64,000 bases of DNA from UBA11574 sp963752565 (GTDB lineage Bacteria; Desulfobacterota; Desulfobacteria; Desulfobacterales; UBA11574): NCBI GenBank assembly GCA_963752565.1, contig CAVVZC010000025.1:110624-174623 (forward strand). Reading direction: 5' to 3'. The translations under genes were made by a program, and so were the position numbers. Below are positions 53,365-63,947 of this stretch, one piece after another (the first letter of the stretch is position 1; the number at the start of each line of letters is the position of its first letter). Under the pieces are notes generated by a model that made no database searches, was not told where the DNA came from, and saw only the letters and a program-made list of their open reading frames with translations.

Positions 53365-53679
53365 TTGTAGTTAATTCGGGTAAAATAAGTGGGTCATCTG
53401 CAATTGAGTAGGGGTGATTCCAAAGGATCGCAAGGGGTCGAGTGAAAGGTCCAGAGGATCCTCAAAGTGAAAAGCAAAAAGATATTCAAAGAAAGTAACC
53501 TCTATATTGATAGCTAAAGTTTTAGGTTTTATTGATTAAAGAGAATTGGGATGCACTAAAAAAAGACTTCGCAGAAATCGAAAGAATGTTAAAGACGCTG
53601 ATAAAGTCTTTAAAAAACAAACCCTTGAGATCCTTGGACCCTCTTCTCCAAATAAATTGGAGAAGGACATAAAAATTTA
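53365..53679. other. Spacer with SD-sequestering hairpin before the helicase
   Basis: Holds word repeats of GGTCCAGAGGATCCTC / GAGATCCTTGGACCC type that are complementary over 150 bases, so the transcript can fold. The last element, 53643-53665, is a perfect 9-bp hairpin whose right arm is the GGAG Shine-Dalgarno. No gene seen. Confidence 0.6.
53643..53665 (+). promoter_or_regulatory. Hairpin covering the helicase Shine-Dalgarno
   Basis: CTTCTCCAA-ataaa-TTGGAGAAG: 9 perfect pairs, loop of 5. The GGAGAAGG ribosome site (13-15 bases before ATG 53680) sits in the 3' arm, so the stem can block translation until opened. Confidence 0.55.
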
Positions 53680-55800
53680 ATGAGCCGTCCAAAACGATAC
53701 CATTATCGAACGAAAAAAGGAAAGGGCAGGTTTAGCCGGAATCACCGGCCTCCCAAAATAAAGGCTGGTGCCGATGCCGGGCTCAAAAAAGTTTTTGCCG
53801 GCATTGGTGTGCCGGATCAGAAACCGTTTAAACCCGACCCTTTTCAGCTTCAGGCATTGTCGGCGGTCAAACGATCCGACTGCCTGGTGACCGTACCCAC
53901 CGGCGCCGGAAAAACCTGGATTGCCGAACAGGCCATCGCCCGAATCCTTAAAAAAGGGGGTAAATCATGGTACGCTTCTCCCTTAAAAGCCTTGAGCAAT
54001 ACAAAGTACAGTGAATTTTCAAAAATCTTCGGGTCGGAAAACGTCGGCATTTTAACCGGTGACAGAAAAGAAAAACCGGATGCACCCGTCATTGTAGGAA
54101 CCACCGAAATTCTTAGGAATCAGCTTTATGATGCCATGTATCAGGGGACCACACTTCTTGCCGATTTTGTTGTTCTTGATGAGGCACATTTTTTAGGGGA
54201 TGAAGACAGGGGCGTTGTCTGGGAAGAGATCATGATATATCTTCCCTCCAGGATTCCGCTTCTTCTGCTATCGGCGACCATCGGCAATGCAACGGTTATT
54301 TCCAAATGGCTTTCGTCCATTCGCGGTAAAAAATGTATTGTTGTTGAAGAAACCAAAAGGCCTGTACCGCTGTATCCGCTCTTTTTTCACCCTTCAGGGA
54401 CGCTGTATCCGCTGCTCGTGAAGGGACGTCCGGGGAAGGGCAGATTGTCTAAAAAGGTGGCTGCTTATGTAAGCAGCCATCGTCCACTTTATCTTTCGCC
54501 GCCCCATAAGTTGCCTCCTTTTGGGGATATTCTGCGCGTACTAAATAAATACCGACTTCTCCCCGCCATATTTTTTCTCAAATCCAGAGCTGATTGTGAC
54601 AATGCCCTTGATTTGTGTGAAGAGGGTTTGAGATATGACCGGACGACTAAAGATAAACGCAGCCGGAGAATCGAAGAACTTGTGGCCCACAATTCTCATA
54701 TTTCCAGGCACAGGCAATTGTGGCACCTTGAGCACTTGGCTGTGGGGGCCCATCACAGCGGACAGCTCCCGGCATGGAAACTGATTCTGGAAACCCTCAT
54801 GACAGAGGGGCTGCTGGATGCCGTCTTTGCAACGTCTACCGTTGCCGCCGGTGTAAACTTTCCGGCCAGGACCATTGTTTATCTGAACTCTGACCGGTTC
54901 AACGGCAAAGAATTTCTACCGCTTTCTCCCACTGAATTCCATCAGATGACCGGGCGGGCCGGGCGAAGGGGAATGGATCATATTGGATTTGCTGTGGGAA
55001 TTCCGGGAAAATTCATGGATATTCGGCTCACTGCAAAGCTGATGAAATCACCGCCGTCTGACGTGTCCAGTCAGATAAAGATGAACTTTTCAATGGTTCT
55101 TAACCTGCTTTTGTCCCATACGCCGGAACAGATCGAAGATCTTTTGAAAAAATCCTTTGCAACTTATATGATAATTCATGCAAGAAAAAAAAGGGGCCTT
55201 CAAAAGTCTGTAGAAAATGATCATAAGCGGCTATGGCAGGATTTTGTACGGCATCTCGATTTTCTGAAAGAAACCGGTTATGCCGACCAAAGCGGCAAAC
55301 TGACCGCCGACGGCATATGGGCCTCTCAACTTCGGGTCGACCAGCCGTTGATGATCGCAGAAGGATTTAGATGCAAAATTTTTCCTGACAATGATCCGGC
55401 GCTCCTTGCCGCTGTGACAGTGCTGTTTGTCAACGAACGCGAATCAGATGAAATAATAGACAAGGCATTTACGTCTAAAGCGCTGATCAACACCTTTTTC
55501 GATGTTAAAAAAAGCCTTTCATCCTTTTCAGCACGGATGTCCCAAAAAGGTTTTGAAACCCGGCCATTGATTTTGCAACCGGCGGCGACCCTCTATGCCT
55601 GGGCAACCGGCCTGCCCTGGGAAAAAGTGCTTACCATTGCCAAAATGGAAGAGGGGGACCTGGCCATGCTGATTCTGAGAACGGCGGATAACCTCAGACA
55701 TATCAGAACCTTAAAAAATGTTTTTCCTGAAGCCGCTTCAACTGCTGCCACGGCAATAGACCTTATTATGAGGTATCCGGTGGTGATGGATTATGAGTAA
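53680..55800 (+). CDS. Ski2/Mtr4-like DExH-box helicase
   Basis: A 706-residue superfamily 2 helicase. Walker A in TVPTGAGKTWIAEQAIA near residues 69-85, DEAH near 167-170 (VLDEAHFLGDED), motif III (LLSATIGNATVI) and motif VI TGRAGRRGMDHIG near 423-435. A basic N-terminal tail (RPKRYHYRTKKGKGRFSRNH) suggests RNA binding. The architecture resembles bacterial Ski2-like helicases more than RecQ or Lhr. Its substrate is unknown, and no RNase partner is next to it. The Shine-Dalgarno is buried in a hairpin. Confidence 0.9.
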   Translation: MSRPKRYHYRTKKGKGRFSRNHRPPKIKAGADAGLKKVFAGIGVPDQKPFKPDPFQLQALSAVKRSDCLVTVPTGAGKTWIAEQAIARILKKGGKSWYASPLKALSNTKYSEFSKIFGSENVGILTGDRKEKPDAPVIVGTTEILRNQLYDAMYQGTTLLADFVVLDEAHFLGDEDRGVVWEEIMIYLPSRIPLLLLSATIGNATVISKWLSSIRGKKCIVVEETKRPVPLYPLFFHPSGTLYPLLVKGRPGKGRLSKKVAAYVSSHRPLYLSPPHKLPPFGDILRVLNKYRLLPAIFFLKSRADCDNALDLCEEGLRYDRTTKDKRSRRIEELVAHNSHISRHRQLWHLEHLAVGAHHSGQLPAWKLILETLMTEGLLDAVFATSTVAAGVNFPARTIVYLNSDRFNGKEFLPLSPTEFHQMTGRAGRRGMDHIGFAVGIPGKFMDIRLTAKLMKSPPSDVSSQIKMNFSMVLNLLLSHTPEQIEDLLKKSFATYMIIHARKKRGLQKSVENDHKRLWQDFVRHLDFLKETGYADQSGKLTADGIWASQLRVDQPLMIAEGFRCKIFPDNDPALLAAVTVLFVNERESDEIIDKAFTSKALINTFFDVKKSLSSFSARMSQKGFETRPLILQPAATLYAWATGLPWEKVLTIAKMEEGDLAMLILRTADNLRHIRTLKNVFPEAASTAATAIDLIMRYPVVMDYE

Positions 55801-55908
55801 AAAAGATGATTGTGGATTCATTTGAAGACTTTTGTTATGTTTGGGTGTTCTGGTTTTGGGTCTTTTTATTTCAGGTGGAATTAAAAAAGTCTCCTTATTG
55901 AGCAGGAG

Positions 55909-57696
55909 GTGGCCATGAATGAGCAACAGTGGCGGTCATTGCTTGAGAATGTGAATCTGCTCGTAGTTGGTATCGATAGCGACGGTACGATCAACTATGC
56001 GAATGCGAAGTTCGTGGAAGTCAGCGGTTTTTCAGTGCAAGAGTTGCTGGGAAAACCATTGATCGAAATTGCTCCGGAGAGGGACCGAATTGACATTCAG
56101 GAACGATTCGAGATGGCCATGGACGGGAAAATACGCCCTCTTGTTGTTCGCTTGCTCCAAAGAAAGAATGGCGTTGAAAGGCAAATTAAATGGTCTAATG
56201 CGATTGTTCGGGATGAAAACAATCAAATAACCGGGATCTTTAGCATTGGTGAAGACATCACCGATCTCAAGAAGGCAGAAAGGGCACTTGTGGATGAAAA
56301 GGAGCGCATGGATACGATCCTGTCGGCGCTCAATACCGGTCTGGCGCTCATCAATCGAGACATGACCATCGCTTGGGTGAATGCCGCAAACGGAAAAAAT
56401 ACTGCCCTGGGACGAGCTTGTCGGCAAGGTATGCTATGAAGCGGCAGCTAAACGGGACGAGCCTTGCGAAGGGTGCGGCGCCCTGAAGCCTTTTCCGACG
56501 GGCAAATCACACGAGACGGTTCGACAAAGCCCGGTGGACGGAAAGTGGCATCACATTGTTTCAATCCCGATAAAGGATGAAAGCGGTACCGTTGTCAAGG
56601 TGCTCGAGAGTGTCACGGACATCACCAAACTCAAGCAGACTGAGTTGGAACGAGACCTGAAGCGATTGAAGAACTGGAAACACTCAAGAACCAATTGGAA
56701 GAAGAAAACATTTATCTGAAAACCGAGATTCGGGACGCTCGTCTTTTCTCGGACATTATAGGAAAGAGCAATGCATTGCTTTATGTCTTGAATCGTGTAG
56801 ACCAGGTGGCGGAAACCGATGCCACCGTTCTGGTCCATGGGTGAAACCGGCACCGGCAAAGAGTTGATATCTATGGCGATACATGAAAAAAGCAAACGGT
56901 CCGAGAAACCGTTCGTTAAAGTAAATTGTGCCGCACTGCCGTCAAGTCTAATTGAAAGTGAGTTGTTCGGCCATGAACGGGGCGCGTTTACCGGAGCAGA
57001 ACAACTTCGAAAGGGCCGCTTTGAATTGGCAGACGGCGGCACCCTGTTTTTGGATGAAATCAGCGAGCTGACCCTCAGAGACCCAGGCAAAACTGTTGCG
57101 TGTTCTTCAGGATAGGGAGTTCGAACGCGTCGGAGGCACCCAGACGCTGAAAGTGGATGTACGGGTTGTTTGTGCCACCAATTATGATCTTAACGAAGAA
57201 GTCGCAAAAGGTCGTTTTCGACCGGATCTTTTTTATCGCTTGAACGTATATCCGATAACGGTTCCGCCGCTTCGAAAACGGCGGGAGGACATTCCCCTGC
57301 TGGTTGAGTATTTCATTCCACATATTGCATCCCGAATCGGCAAGCACATTGACCAGGTCTCTCCGCAGATGATGGAACAATTCATGGCATATGATTGGCC
57401 GGGAAATGTCCGTGAGCTGAAAAACGTGCTCGAACGTGCAATCATAACCACACCCGATTCCGTTCTACGTCTGCCCTCGGAATTCAACCAAACAACGGAA
57501 AAGCAGCCCGGAAAACGTCGATGTCATGGAAAATCTGTCCACACTGGACGATGTGGAACGCCGGCACATCCTCACCGTGCTCAAGGAAACCAACTGGCGC
57601 ATCAGCGGTCCCAAAGGAGCGGCCAAGATTCTGGGCCTCAATCCATCAACGCTTCGTTTTCGTATAAAAAAACATGAGATTAACAGAAAAAACTAA
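55909..57696 (+). CDS. Two-PAS sigma-54-dependent transcriptional activator (five frameshifts in this sequence)
   Basis: A cytoplasmic enhancer-binding protein. Domains: PAS 1 (residues 10-110, TINYANAKFVEVSGFSVQELLGK), PAS 2 around 140-260 with a Cys motif (KRDEPCEGCG), a short coiled coil, AAA+ core with GETGTGKEL (Walker A), FGHERGAFTGA (the sigma-54 contact GAFTGA) and LFLDEISEL (Walker B), and a C-terminal Fis-type HTH (WRISGPKGAAKILGLNPST). Breaks: +1 near 56384, 56840, 57080 and 57510; -1 near 56661. AGGAGGTGG precedes ATG 55909. The Cys pair in PAS 2 suggests redox or metal sensing (inference). Targets unknown. Confidence 0.9.
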
Positions 57697-57772
57697 AAGG
57701 ATTCCACTATTGATTTTGTTTTCCGGGTGTACTAAAAATGGTAATTAAAATTAAAGAAAGGCCAATTTCTAT

Positions 57773-58282
57773 TTGAAAGAAGTAGCCCAACTTTTGGAAG
57801 AACTCAAAATATCTGGTATTATTCTAGATTATGCGCTTTTTGGTGCCGTGGCCCAAATGCGTTATACTGAACCGGTAGCAACTTTGGACGCAGATGTTCT
57901 TGTTCTTCTTAGCGGAGACACTGGAATAGACGCTCTTGGACCGATTTACAATTTTTGTAAAAAACGCGGCCATGTGCCCGAAGGTGAGGCCATCCTTGTC
58001 GGTAACTGGCCTGTTCAATTTATTCCGGTATTCAGTCTGCTGACCGAGGAGGCTGTTCGTGAAGCAGAGACAGGCGAAATTGCCGGTACAGCAGTTCGGG
58101 TTGTCAGAGCGAATCATCTTGCAGTAATTGCTCTTAGCGTCGGACGCCCAAAAGATCATTTGCGTATCCTCGCTTTGATCGAGGCGGGGGCGGTTCATGA
58201 GAAAGAAATGCAGGAGCTGGCCGCACGACATAATCTAACGCCCCGATGGATTGTTTTTAAAAGGAGGTTTTTAGATGGATGA
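57773..58282 (+). CDS. Nucleotidyltransferase-like protein, second module
   Basis: A 169-residue protein with a nucleotidyltransferase-like pattern: DYALFGAVAQMRYTEPVATL followed by DADVLVLL, i.e. an F-G-A...D-x-D core. It appears to start at TTG 57773, with a GAAAGG-type site upstream. The C-terminal part (ARHNLTPRWIVFKRRFLDG) is basic. It overlaps the next small gene by 8 bases, echoing the pair at 42387-43047, although the order here is reversed (transferase first). Function unknown. Confidence 0.65.
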   Translation: MKEVAQLLEELKISGIILDYALFGAVAQMRYTEPVATLDADVLVLLSGDTGIDALGPIYNFCKKRGHVPEGEAILVGNWPVQFIPVFSLLTEEAVREAETGEIAGTAVRVVRANHLAVIALSVGRPKDHLRILALIEAGAVHEKEMQELAARHNLTPRWIVFKRRFLDG

Positions 58283-58466
58283 CCTAAAGGCGCTGTTTGA
58301 ACGCCAGGCGAAATGGCAGCGTTCTCGGGCAAGGCTCTCCTGGACGGAAAAGCTGCGTATGGCCGAAATACTACGTGAAGCCGCTATCGCAATGGGATCA
58401 AACCAAAGGAAATCTAAAATGATAGCAGACAATGAAACCAAAGACCTTAAAGAGGATTACGCTTGA
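58275..58466 (+). CDS. Small partner of the second nucleotidyltransferase module
   Basis: A 63-residue helical protein (MDDLKALFERQAKWQRSRAR, SWTEKLRMAEILREAA). AGGAGG lies 8 bases before the ATG inside the previous gene, so the two are coupled. LSWTEKLRMAEILRE resembles the LSLTPIERLNVLQQ-type helix of the partner at 42387. A toxin-antitoxin-type module is possible. Confidence 0.6.
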   Translation: MDDLKALFERQAKWQRSRARLSWTEKLRMAEILREAAIAMGSNQRKSKMIADNETKDLKEDYA

Positions 58467-58537
58467 GAAGAATTTTTTAAAGGTTTTTAATGAAAACCCG
58501 ATTAAACTCATGATTTGTTGCCAACAACCTCCTAATA

Positions 58538-58782
58538 TTACCAGTCAAGATCCTCATAAATCATTTCACGGATTTTTTCCCAGGAAATCCCCTCCATGTG
58601 AGCCTGTAATCCGTTTCCTTTAAATGTGACCTTACGAAGGCGAAAGTCGCTTTTGTGTTTTCGATCTGAAATAACCCACCGGAGACCTTCCTCAATGAGG
58701 TCTTTCACGGTTGTTTTTTCAATTCTGGCGATTTTTAGTGCCTCTTCATGAAGGCATCAGATATATTAATGGTTGTTTTCAT
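58538..58782 (-). CDS. VapB-like antitoxin, no toxin adjacent (one frameshift in this sequence)
   Basis: Starting at 58782, MKTTINISDA is the beginning of a ribbon-helix-helix antitoxin of the VapB family. One missing base near 58750 shifts the frame; after repair the text reads ALKIARIEKTTVKDLIEEGL then RWVISDRKHKSDFRLRKVTF and ends IREMIYEDLDW at 58538. The normal next gene would be a vapC PIN toxin, but downstream on this strand (toward lower coordinates) lies the plus-strand transferase module instead. Either orphan antitoxin or remnant. Confidence 0.75.
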
Positions 58783-58862
58783 GTGTACGTAGTATATCCA
58801 TATTTAAATACGTATTTCAATGAAAATTGTTTTCCGCGATCAATTAATATTCCACAACGTAT

Positions 58863-58905
58863 AAAACGCAATATGTTGCCAATTCGCAATATATTGCGTT
58901 TTTTT
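58863..58905 (+). terminator. Terminator-like hairpin before the ABM-domain gene
   Basis: AACGCAATAT pairs with ATATTGCGTT, followed by seven T on the plus strand. It lies between the divergent antitoxin start and the ABM gene. Confidence 0.6.
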
Positions 58906-59057
58906 GTGATGCACTCTGGGCGCTCTCCGATGGATATAATCACGATATTTTGTTTTAATACATATGGTTATAAGATTTAACACAAAACTAACATTATTTG
59001 GAATAAAGTTTGCACCTTATTTCTGTCTCAACCATCGATTTTCCAAGGGAGGCAGAC

Positions 59058-59348
59058 ATGGTCGGACTGGAAATACAGGTTCAGTTGACAAGAGAAAAGC
59101 GAAAGGAGTTTTTACAGGCGTTTGAATTTCTGGTGTGTAAATCGAGTGAATGCATTGGTCAATATCTTTACGAAGACTTGGGTAAAGACAACCGGTTCCT
59201 TTGGATGGAACGGTGGACGAATTCAAAGGCGCTGGAGGCACATTTAAAATCAGATCACTTTCGATCGATGATGGGCGCCATCGAGGTGTTGGGAGAGCTG
59301 GAAAACCTGCAGCTGGTGCAATTTAGAGCGCCGCCGAATAATTTGTGA
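59058..59348 (+). CDS. Small ABM-fold (antibiotic biosynthesis monooxygenase-like) protein
   Basis: A 96-residue single-domain protein. GLEIQVQLTREKRKEFLQAF at the start and LWMERWTNSKALEAHLKSDH, then FRSMMGAIEVLGE, fit the ferredoxin-like dimeric ABM/YgiN fold. I chose ATG 59058 because AGGGAGG lies 7 bases upstream; an ATG 48 bases earlier lacks a site. Proteins of this group act on quinones or are structural; a definite role cannot be given. It is 64 bases before the OMP gene. Confidence 0.7.
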   Translation: MVGLEIQVQLTREKRKEFLQAFEFLVCKSSECIGQYLYEDLGKDNRFLWMERWTNSKALEAHLKSDHFRSMMGAIEVLGELENLQLVQFRAPPNNL

Positions 59349-59412
59349 TGAATTTAACTGGCTATAACTGAATACGAATGCCATTAACTGTCAATTAAGT
59401 AAGGAGAATCGT

Positions 59413-60238
59413 ATGCGATGTAAAATTCTTTTAACATTAGTTTTGTTGCTGGTCCTTTCAAGCCCTTTTAATTGTATCGCCCAGGAAAAAGGCGGCGAGG
59501 ACCTGGCCGCAAAGACGCAGAACCCTGTGGGGGCCATGTACAGCCTGCCATTCAAGTTTACCTTCGATTATGGCGCAGCCAACGGCGAAGCCACTTTCTT
59601 GAACATTCAGCCGGTGATTCCGGTAACTGTTGGCGACTGGAACCTGATCAATCGTGTGATTGTGCCACTTATCGACACGCCCGGTCTTGTCACGGGAACG
59701 CCCGAAATTCCGAATCCTGTTCCGGGCGATGGTGCCACCGGGCTCGGGCGACATCAACTATTCGTCTTTCGTTTCACCGGCTGAGCCCGGCAAGGTCATC
59801 TGGGGTGTCGGCCCCTCAATCATGATGGATACCGCCACAGATGACCAGTTGGGCTCCGGCAAATGGAGCGCCGGTCCCACAGCAGTCGTCCTTATCCAAC
59901 CCAAGCCGTGGACACTCGGCCTGCTCGGCCGGCAGATCTGGTCTTTTGCGGGTGATTCCGACCGTGCAAGCGTCAATCAACTGCTCCTTGAACCTTTTAT
60001 AAATTACAACCTTGATAACGGCTGGTATTTGATCACCGATATGATCCTTACCGCGAACTGGCAGGCGGATTCCAGTAATCGCTGGACCATACCGCTGGGC
60101 GGTGGCGTGGGTAAGATGTTTGCCATCGGCAGTCAGAAAATGAATACAAAGCTTGAAGCCTATTACAATGTCGAAAAACCGGATGGCGCCCCTGACTGGT
60201 CCCTGAGCTGGACGCTCCAGTTTTTGTTCCCCAGATAA
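59413..60238 (+). CDS. Exported outer-membrane-type protein beside sulfatases (one frameshift in this sequence)
   Basis: The N-terminus CKILLTLVLLLVLSSPFNCI then AQEK is a signal peptide. The remainder is rich in aromatic/Gly beta-strand segments (FTFDYGAANGEATFLNIQPV, GKVIWGVGPSIMM, FAGDSDRASVNQLLLEPFIN) and ends with a terminal strand SWTLQFLFPR, the C-terminal aromatic pattern of outer-membrane barrels. It belongs to a group often named neuromedin U-like in annotation, a misleading name. A +1 insertion in GGG at 59746-59748 splits the frame. About 274 residues. AAGGAG precedes ATG 59413. Probably cotranscribed with or coregulated with the sulfatases; it may form a pore for sulfated substrates (inference). 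Confidence 0.75.
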
Positions 60239-60354
60239 AATTGCTGCGCGAATTTTATATGACGCGGCTGCGCCGCTTGATGAATGCAAACCAACTTAGA
60301 AATTGTAAAAGTGAACATAGTTGCTAACCCAAAGATAATAAGGAGGATCGAAAA

Positions 60355-61967
<1,613 letters not shown>

Positions 61968-61974
61968 TCGATAA

Positions 61975-62007
61975 ACAGGCAGCGCACCTCAACAGGCCGC
62001 TGCCTGT
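61975..62007 (+). repeat. Hairpin after sulfatase 1
   Basis: ACAGGCAGCG pairs with CGCTGCCTGT (10 bp) but no T-run follows. A similar T-less hairpin follows sulfatase 2 at 63672-63700; both may be RNA-stability elements or factor-dependent ends. Confidence 0.5.
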
Positions 62008-62096
62008 ATCCATCATACAACTTTCAGCGGGTTAACTGTGCACGGACAGATAGCGGTTCGAATAAATAAAATCCGCTAAATAAAAGAGGACGAAAA

Positions 62097-63653
62097 ATGA
62101 AAAGAATAATTTCATGGAAAACGTTTACTGTGGCTGTGGTGGCCGTGTTGGGGCTTTGCCTGGCTTGCCCGGCAGCCTTTGCGGCAAAAGACAAACCCAA
62201 CATCCTGGTCATCTGGGGCGACGACGTCGGCTACTGGAACGTCAGCGCCTACAACCAGGGGATGATGGGCTACGAGACGCCCAACATCGACTCCGTGGCA
62301 AAGGAAGGGGCGCTCTTCACCGACTGGTACGCCCAGCAGAGCTGCACCGCCGGGCGGGCGGCCTTCATCCTCGGCCAGCACCCCTTCCGCACCGGTCTGC
62401 TCACCATCGGGATGCCCGGCTCGGACCAGGGGATCGGCGACGAGATGGTGACGCTCGCCACGCTCCTCAAGCCCCACGGCTACACGAGCGGGCAGTTCGG
62501 CAAGAACCACCTGGGCGACCAGGACAAACATCTGCCGACGGTCCACGGCTTCGACGAGTTCTTCGGCAACCTCTACCACCTCAACGCCGAGGAGGAGCCG
62601 GAGGGCTACTACTACCCGAAGGATCCCGAGTTCAGGAAGCAGTTCGGCCCCCGCGGCGTGATCCACAGCTGGGCCGACGGCAAGGGCGGCCAGAAGATCG
62701 AGGACACCGGGCCCATGACGAAAAAGCGCATGGAGACGGCGGACGACGAGTTCGCCGACGCGGCGATCGACTTCATCGAGCGGGCCCACAAGGCCGACAA
62801 GCCCTTCTTCACCTGGGTGACCACGACGCGCATGCACGTCTGGACCCACCTCAGCAAGGAGTGGGAAGGCAAGAGCGGCATCGGCCTCTATCCCGACGGC
62901 ATGCTCGAGCACGATGACGACGTCGGCCGTATCCTCGCCAAGCTCAAGGAGCTCGGCATCGACGACAACACCATCGTCTTCTACTCCACCGACAACGGCG
63001 CCGAGACCTTCACCTGGCCCGACGGCGGCACCATCCCCTTCCACGGCGAGAAGGGAACGACCTGGGAGGGCGGCTTCCGCGTGCCGTCCTTCATCAAGTG
63101 GCCCGGTGTCATCAAGCCGGGAACGAAGCTCAACGGCATCGCCTCCCACGAGGACATGATCCCCACCCTGCTGGCGGCCGTCGGAGAGCCGGATATCAAG
63201 GAAAAGCTCAAAAAAGGGCACACCGTAGACGGCAAGAAGTACAAGGTCCATCTCGACGGCTACAACCTCCTGCCCTGGTTCAAGGGAGAGGTAAAGGATT
63301 CACCCCGCAAGGAGATCATGTACTTCGACCAGGTGGGGAACCTCAACGCCATCCGCTACAACAACTGGAAGGTCCACTTCGCCATTCTCGAGGGGAACAT
63401 CGCCTCCGCCGTTCGCGTCCAGACGGCGTGGCCGAAGATCATCAACCTGAGGGCCGACCCCTTCGAGAGGGCCTGGCACGAGTCGGAGATGTACCTCCGC
63501 TGGATGGCCGAGAACATGTGGCTCTTCGTGCCCGCCCAGGTCTTCACCAGGCAGTGGCTGGCGTCCTTCAAGGAGTTCCCGCCGCGGGGCGGCACCACGC
63601 TGGGCATCGACGGCGTCATCAAGCAGCTTGAGAATCCGGCATCGCGGCAGTAG
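62097..63653 (+). CDS. Arylsulfatase-family exported enzyme 2, GC-rich body
   Basis: A 518-residue paralogue of sulfatase 1 with clean sequence. Signal peptide and the first 39 residues are almost the same as in sulfatase 1 (about 95% base identity over 60355-60471 versus 62097-62213). From about 62214 the base use changes: GGCGACGACGTCGGC-like codons with G or C in nearly every third position, whereas the first sulfatase and the window average are lower in GC. Formylglycine site QQSCTAGRAAF and IPFHGEKGTTWEGGFRVPSF are present. This mosaic suggests acquisition of a foreign body by homologous exchange at the 5' end. AGGACG precedes ATG 62097. Confidence 0.92.
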   Translation: MKRIISWKTFTVAVVAVLGLCLACPAAFAAKDKPNILVIWGDDVGYWNVSAYNQGMMGYETPNIDSVAKEGALFTDWYAQQSCTAGRAAFILGQHPFRTGLLTIGMPGSDQGIGDEMVTLATLLKPHGYTSGQFGKNHLGDQDKHLPTVHGFDEFFGNLYHLNAEEEPEGYYYPKDPEFRKQFGPRGVIHSWADGKGGQKIEDTGPMTKKRMETADDEFADAAIDFIERAHKADKPFFTWVTTTRMHVWTHLSKEWEGKSGIGLYPDGMLEHDDDVGRILAKLKELGIDDNTIVFYSTDNGAETFTWPDGGTIPFHGEKGTTWEGGFRVPSFIKWPGVIKPGTKLNGIASHEDMIPTLLAAVGEPDIKEKLKKGHTVDGKKYKVHLDGYNLLPWFKGEVKDSPRKEIMYFDQVGNLNAIRYNNWKVHFAILEGNIASAVRVQTAWPKIINLRADPFERAWHESEMYLRWMAENMWLFVPAQVFTRQWLASFKEFPPRGGTTLGIDGVIKQLENPASRQ

Positions 63654-63671
63654 TTTTAATCAGCAGAGGCA

Positions 63672-63700
63672 GCGGGCGGCATGGTCAACGTGCCGCCCGC
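63672..63700 (+). terminator. T-less hairpin after sulfatase 2
   Basis: GCGGGCGGCA-tggtcaacg-TGCCGCCCGC: 10 perfect pairs. No T-run follows, so a factor-dependent end or mRNA-stabilising structure. Confidence 0.5.
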
Positions 63701-63947
63701 CGCCTCGAAAGAAAGGCAGGGGACAAGGCCTTCAAGGTCCGCAATGTACAAAACAGGTGCCCATTGACTCCGAAGGGACCTGTCGGGTTAAAGTAAAGAA
63801 CTCGGAACCGCCTTGGCATGATGGAAATTTTTGTATATATTGTTGTCAAAATTCGTTGAAAAATGACGACAAGGTGATCAAATGATCCATAGATGTCGAA
63901 TAGCGAGAGCCTTCACCGCGATGTGTACGGACTTAATTGCTTTTACA

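Noticed and set aside
62112..63251. Long open frames opposite and out of frame within sulfatase 2 (379 codons minus strand; 267 codons plus strand)
   Set aside because: High-GC DNA has few stop codons by chance; the true frame has a signal peptide and sulfatase motifs.
63628..63885. An 85-codon open frame after sulfatase 2
   Set aside because: It starts inside the sulfatase in another frame, runs through the hairpin, and has no ribosome site or motif.
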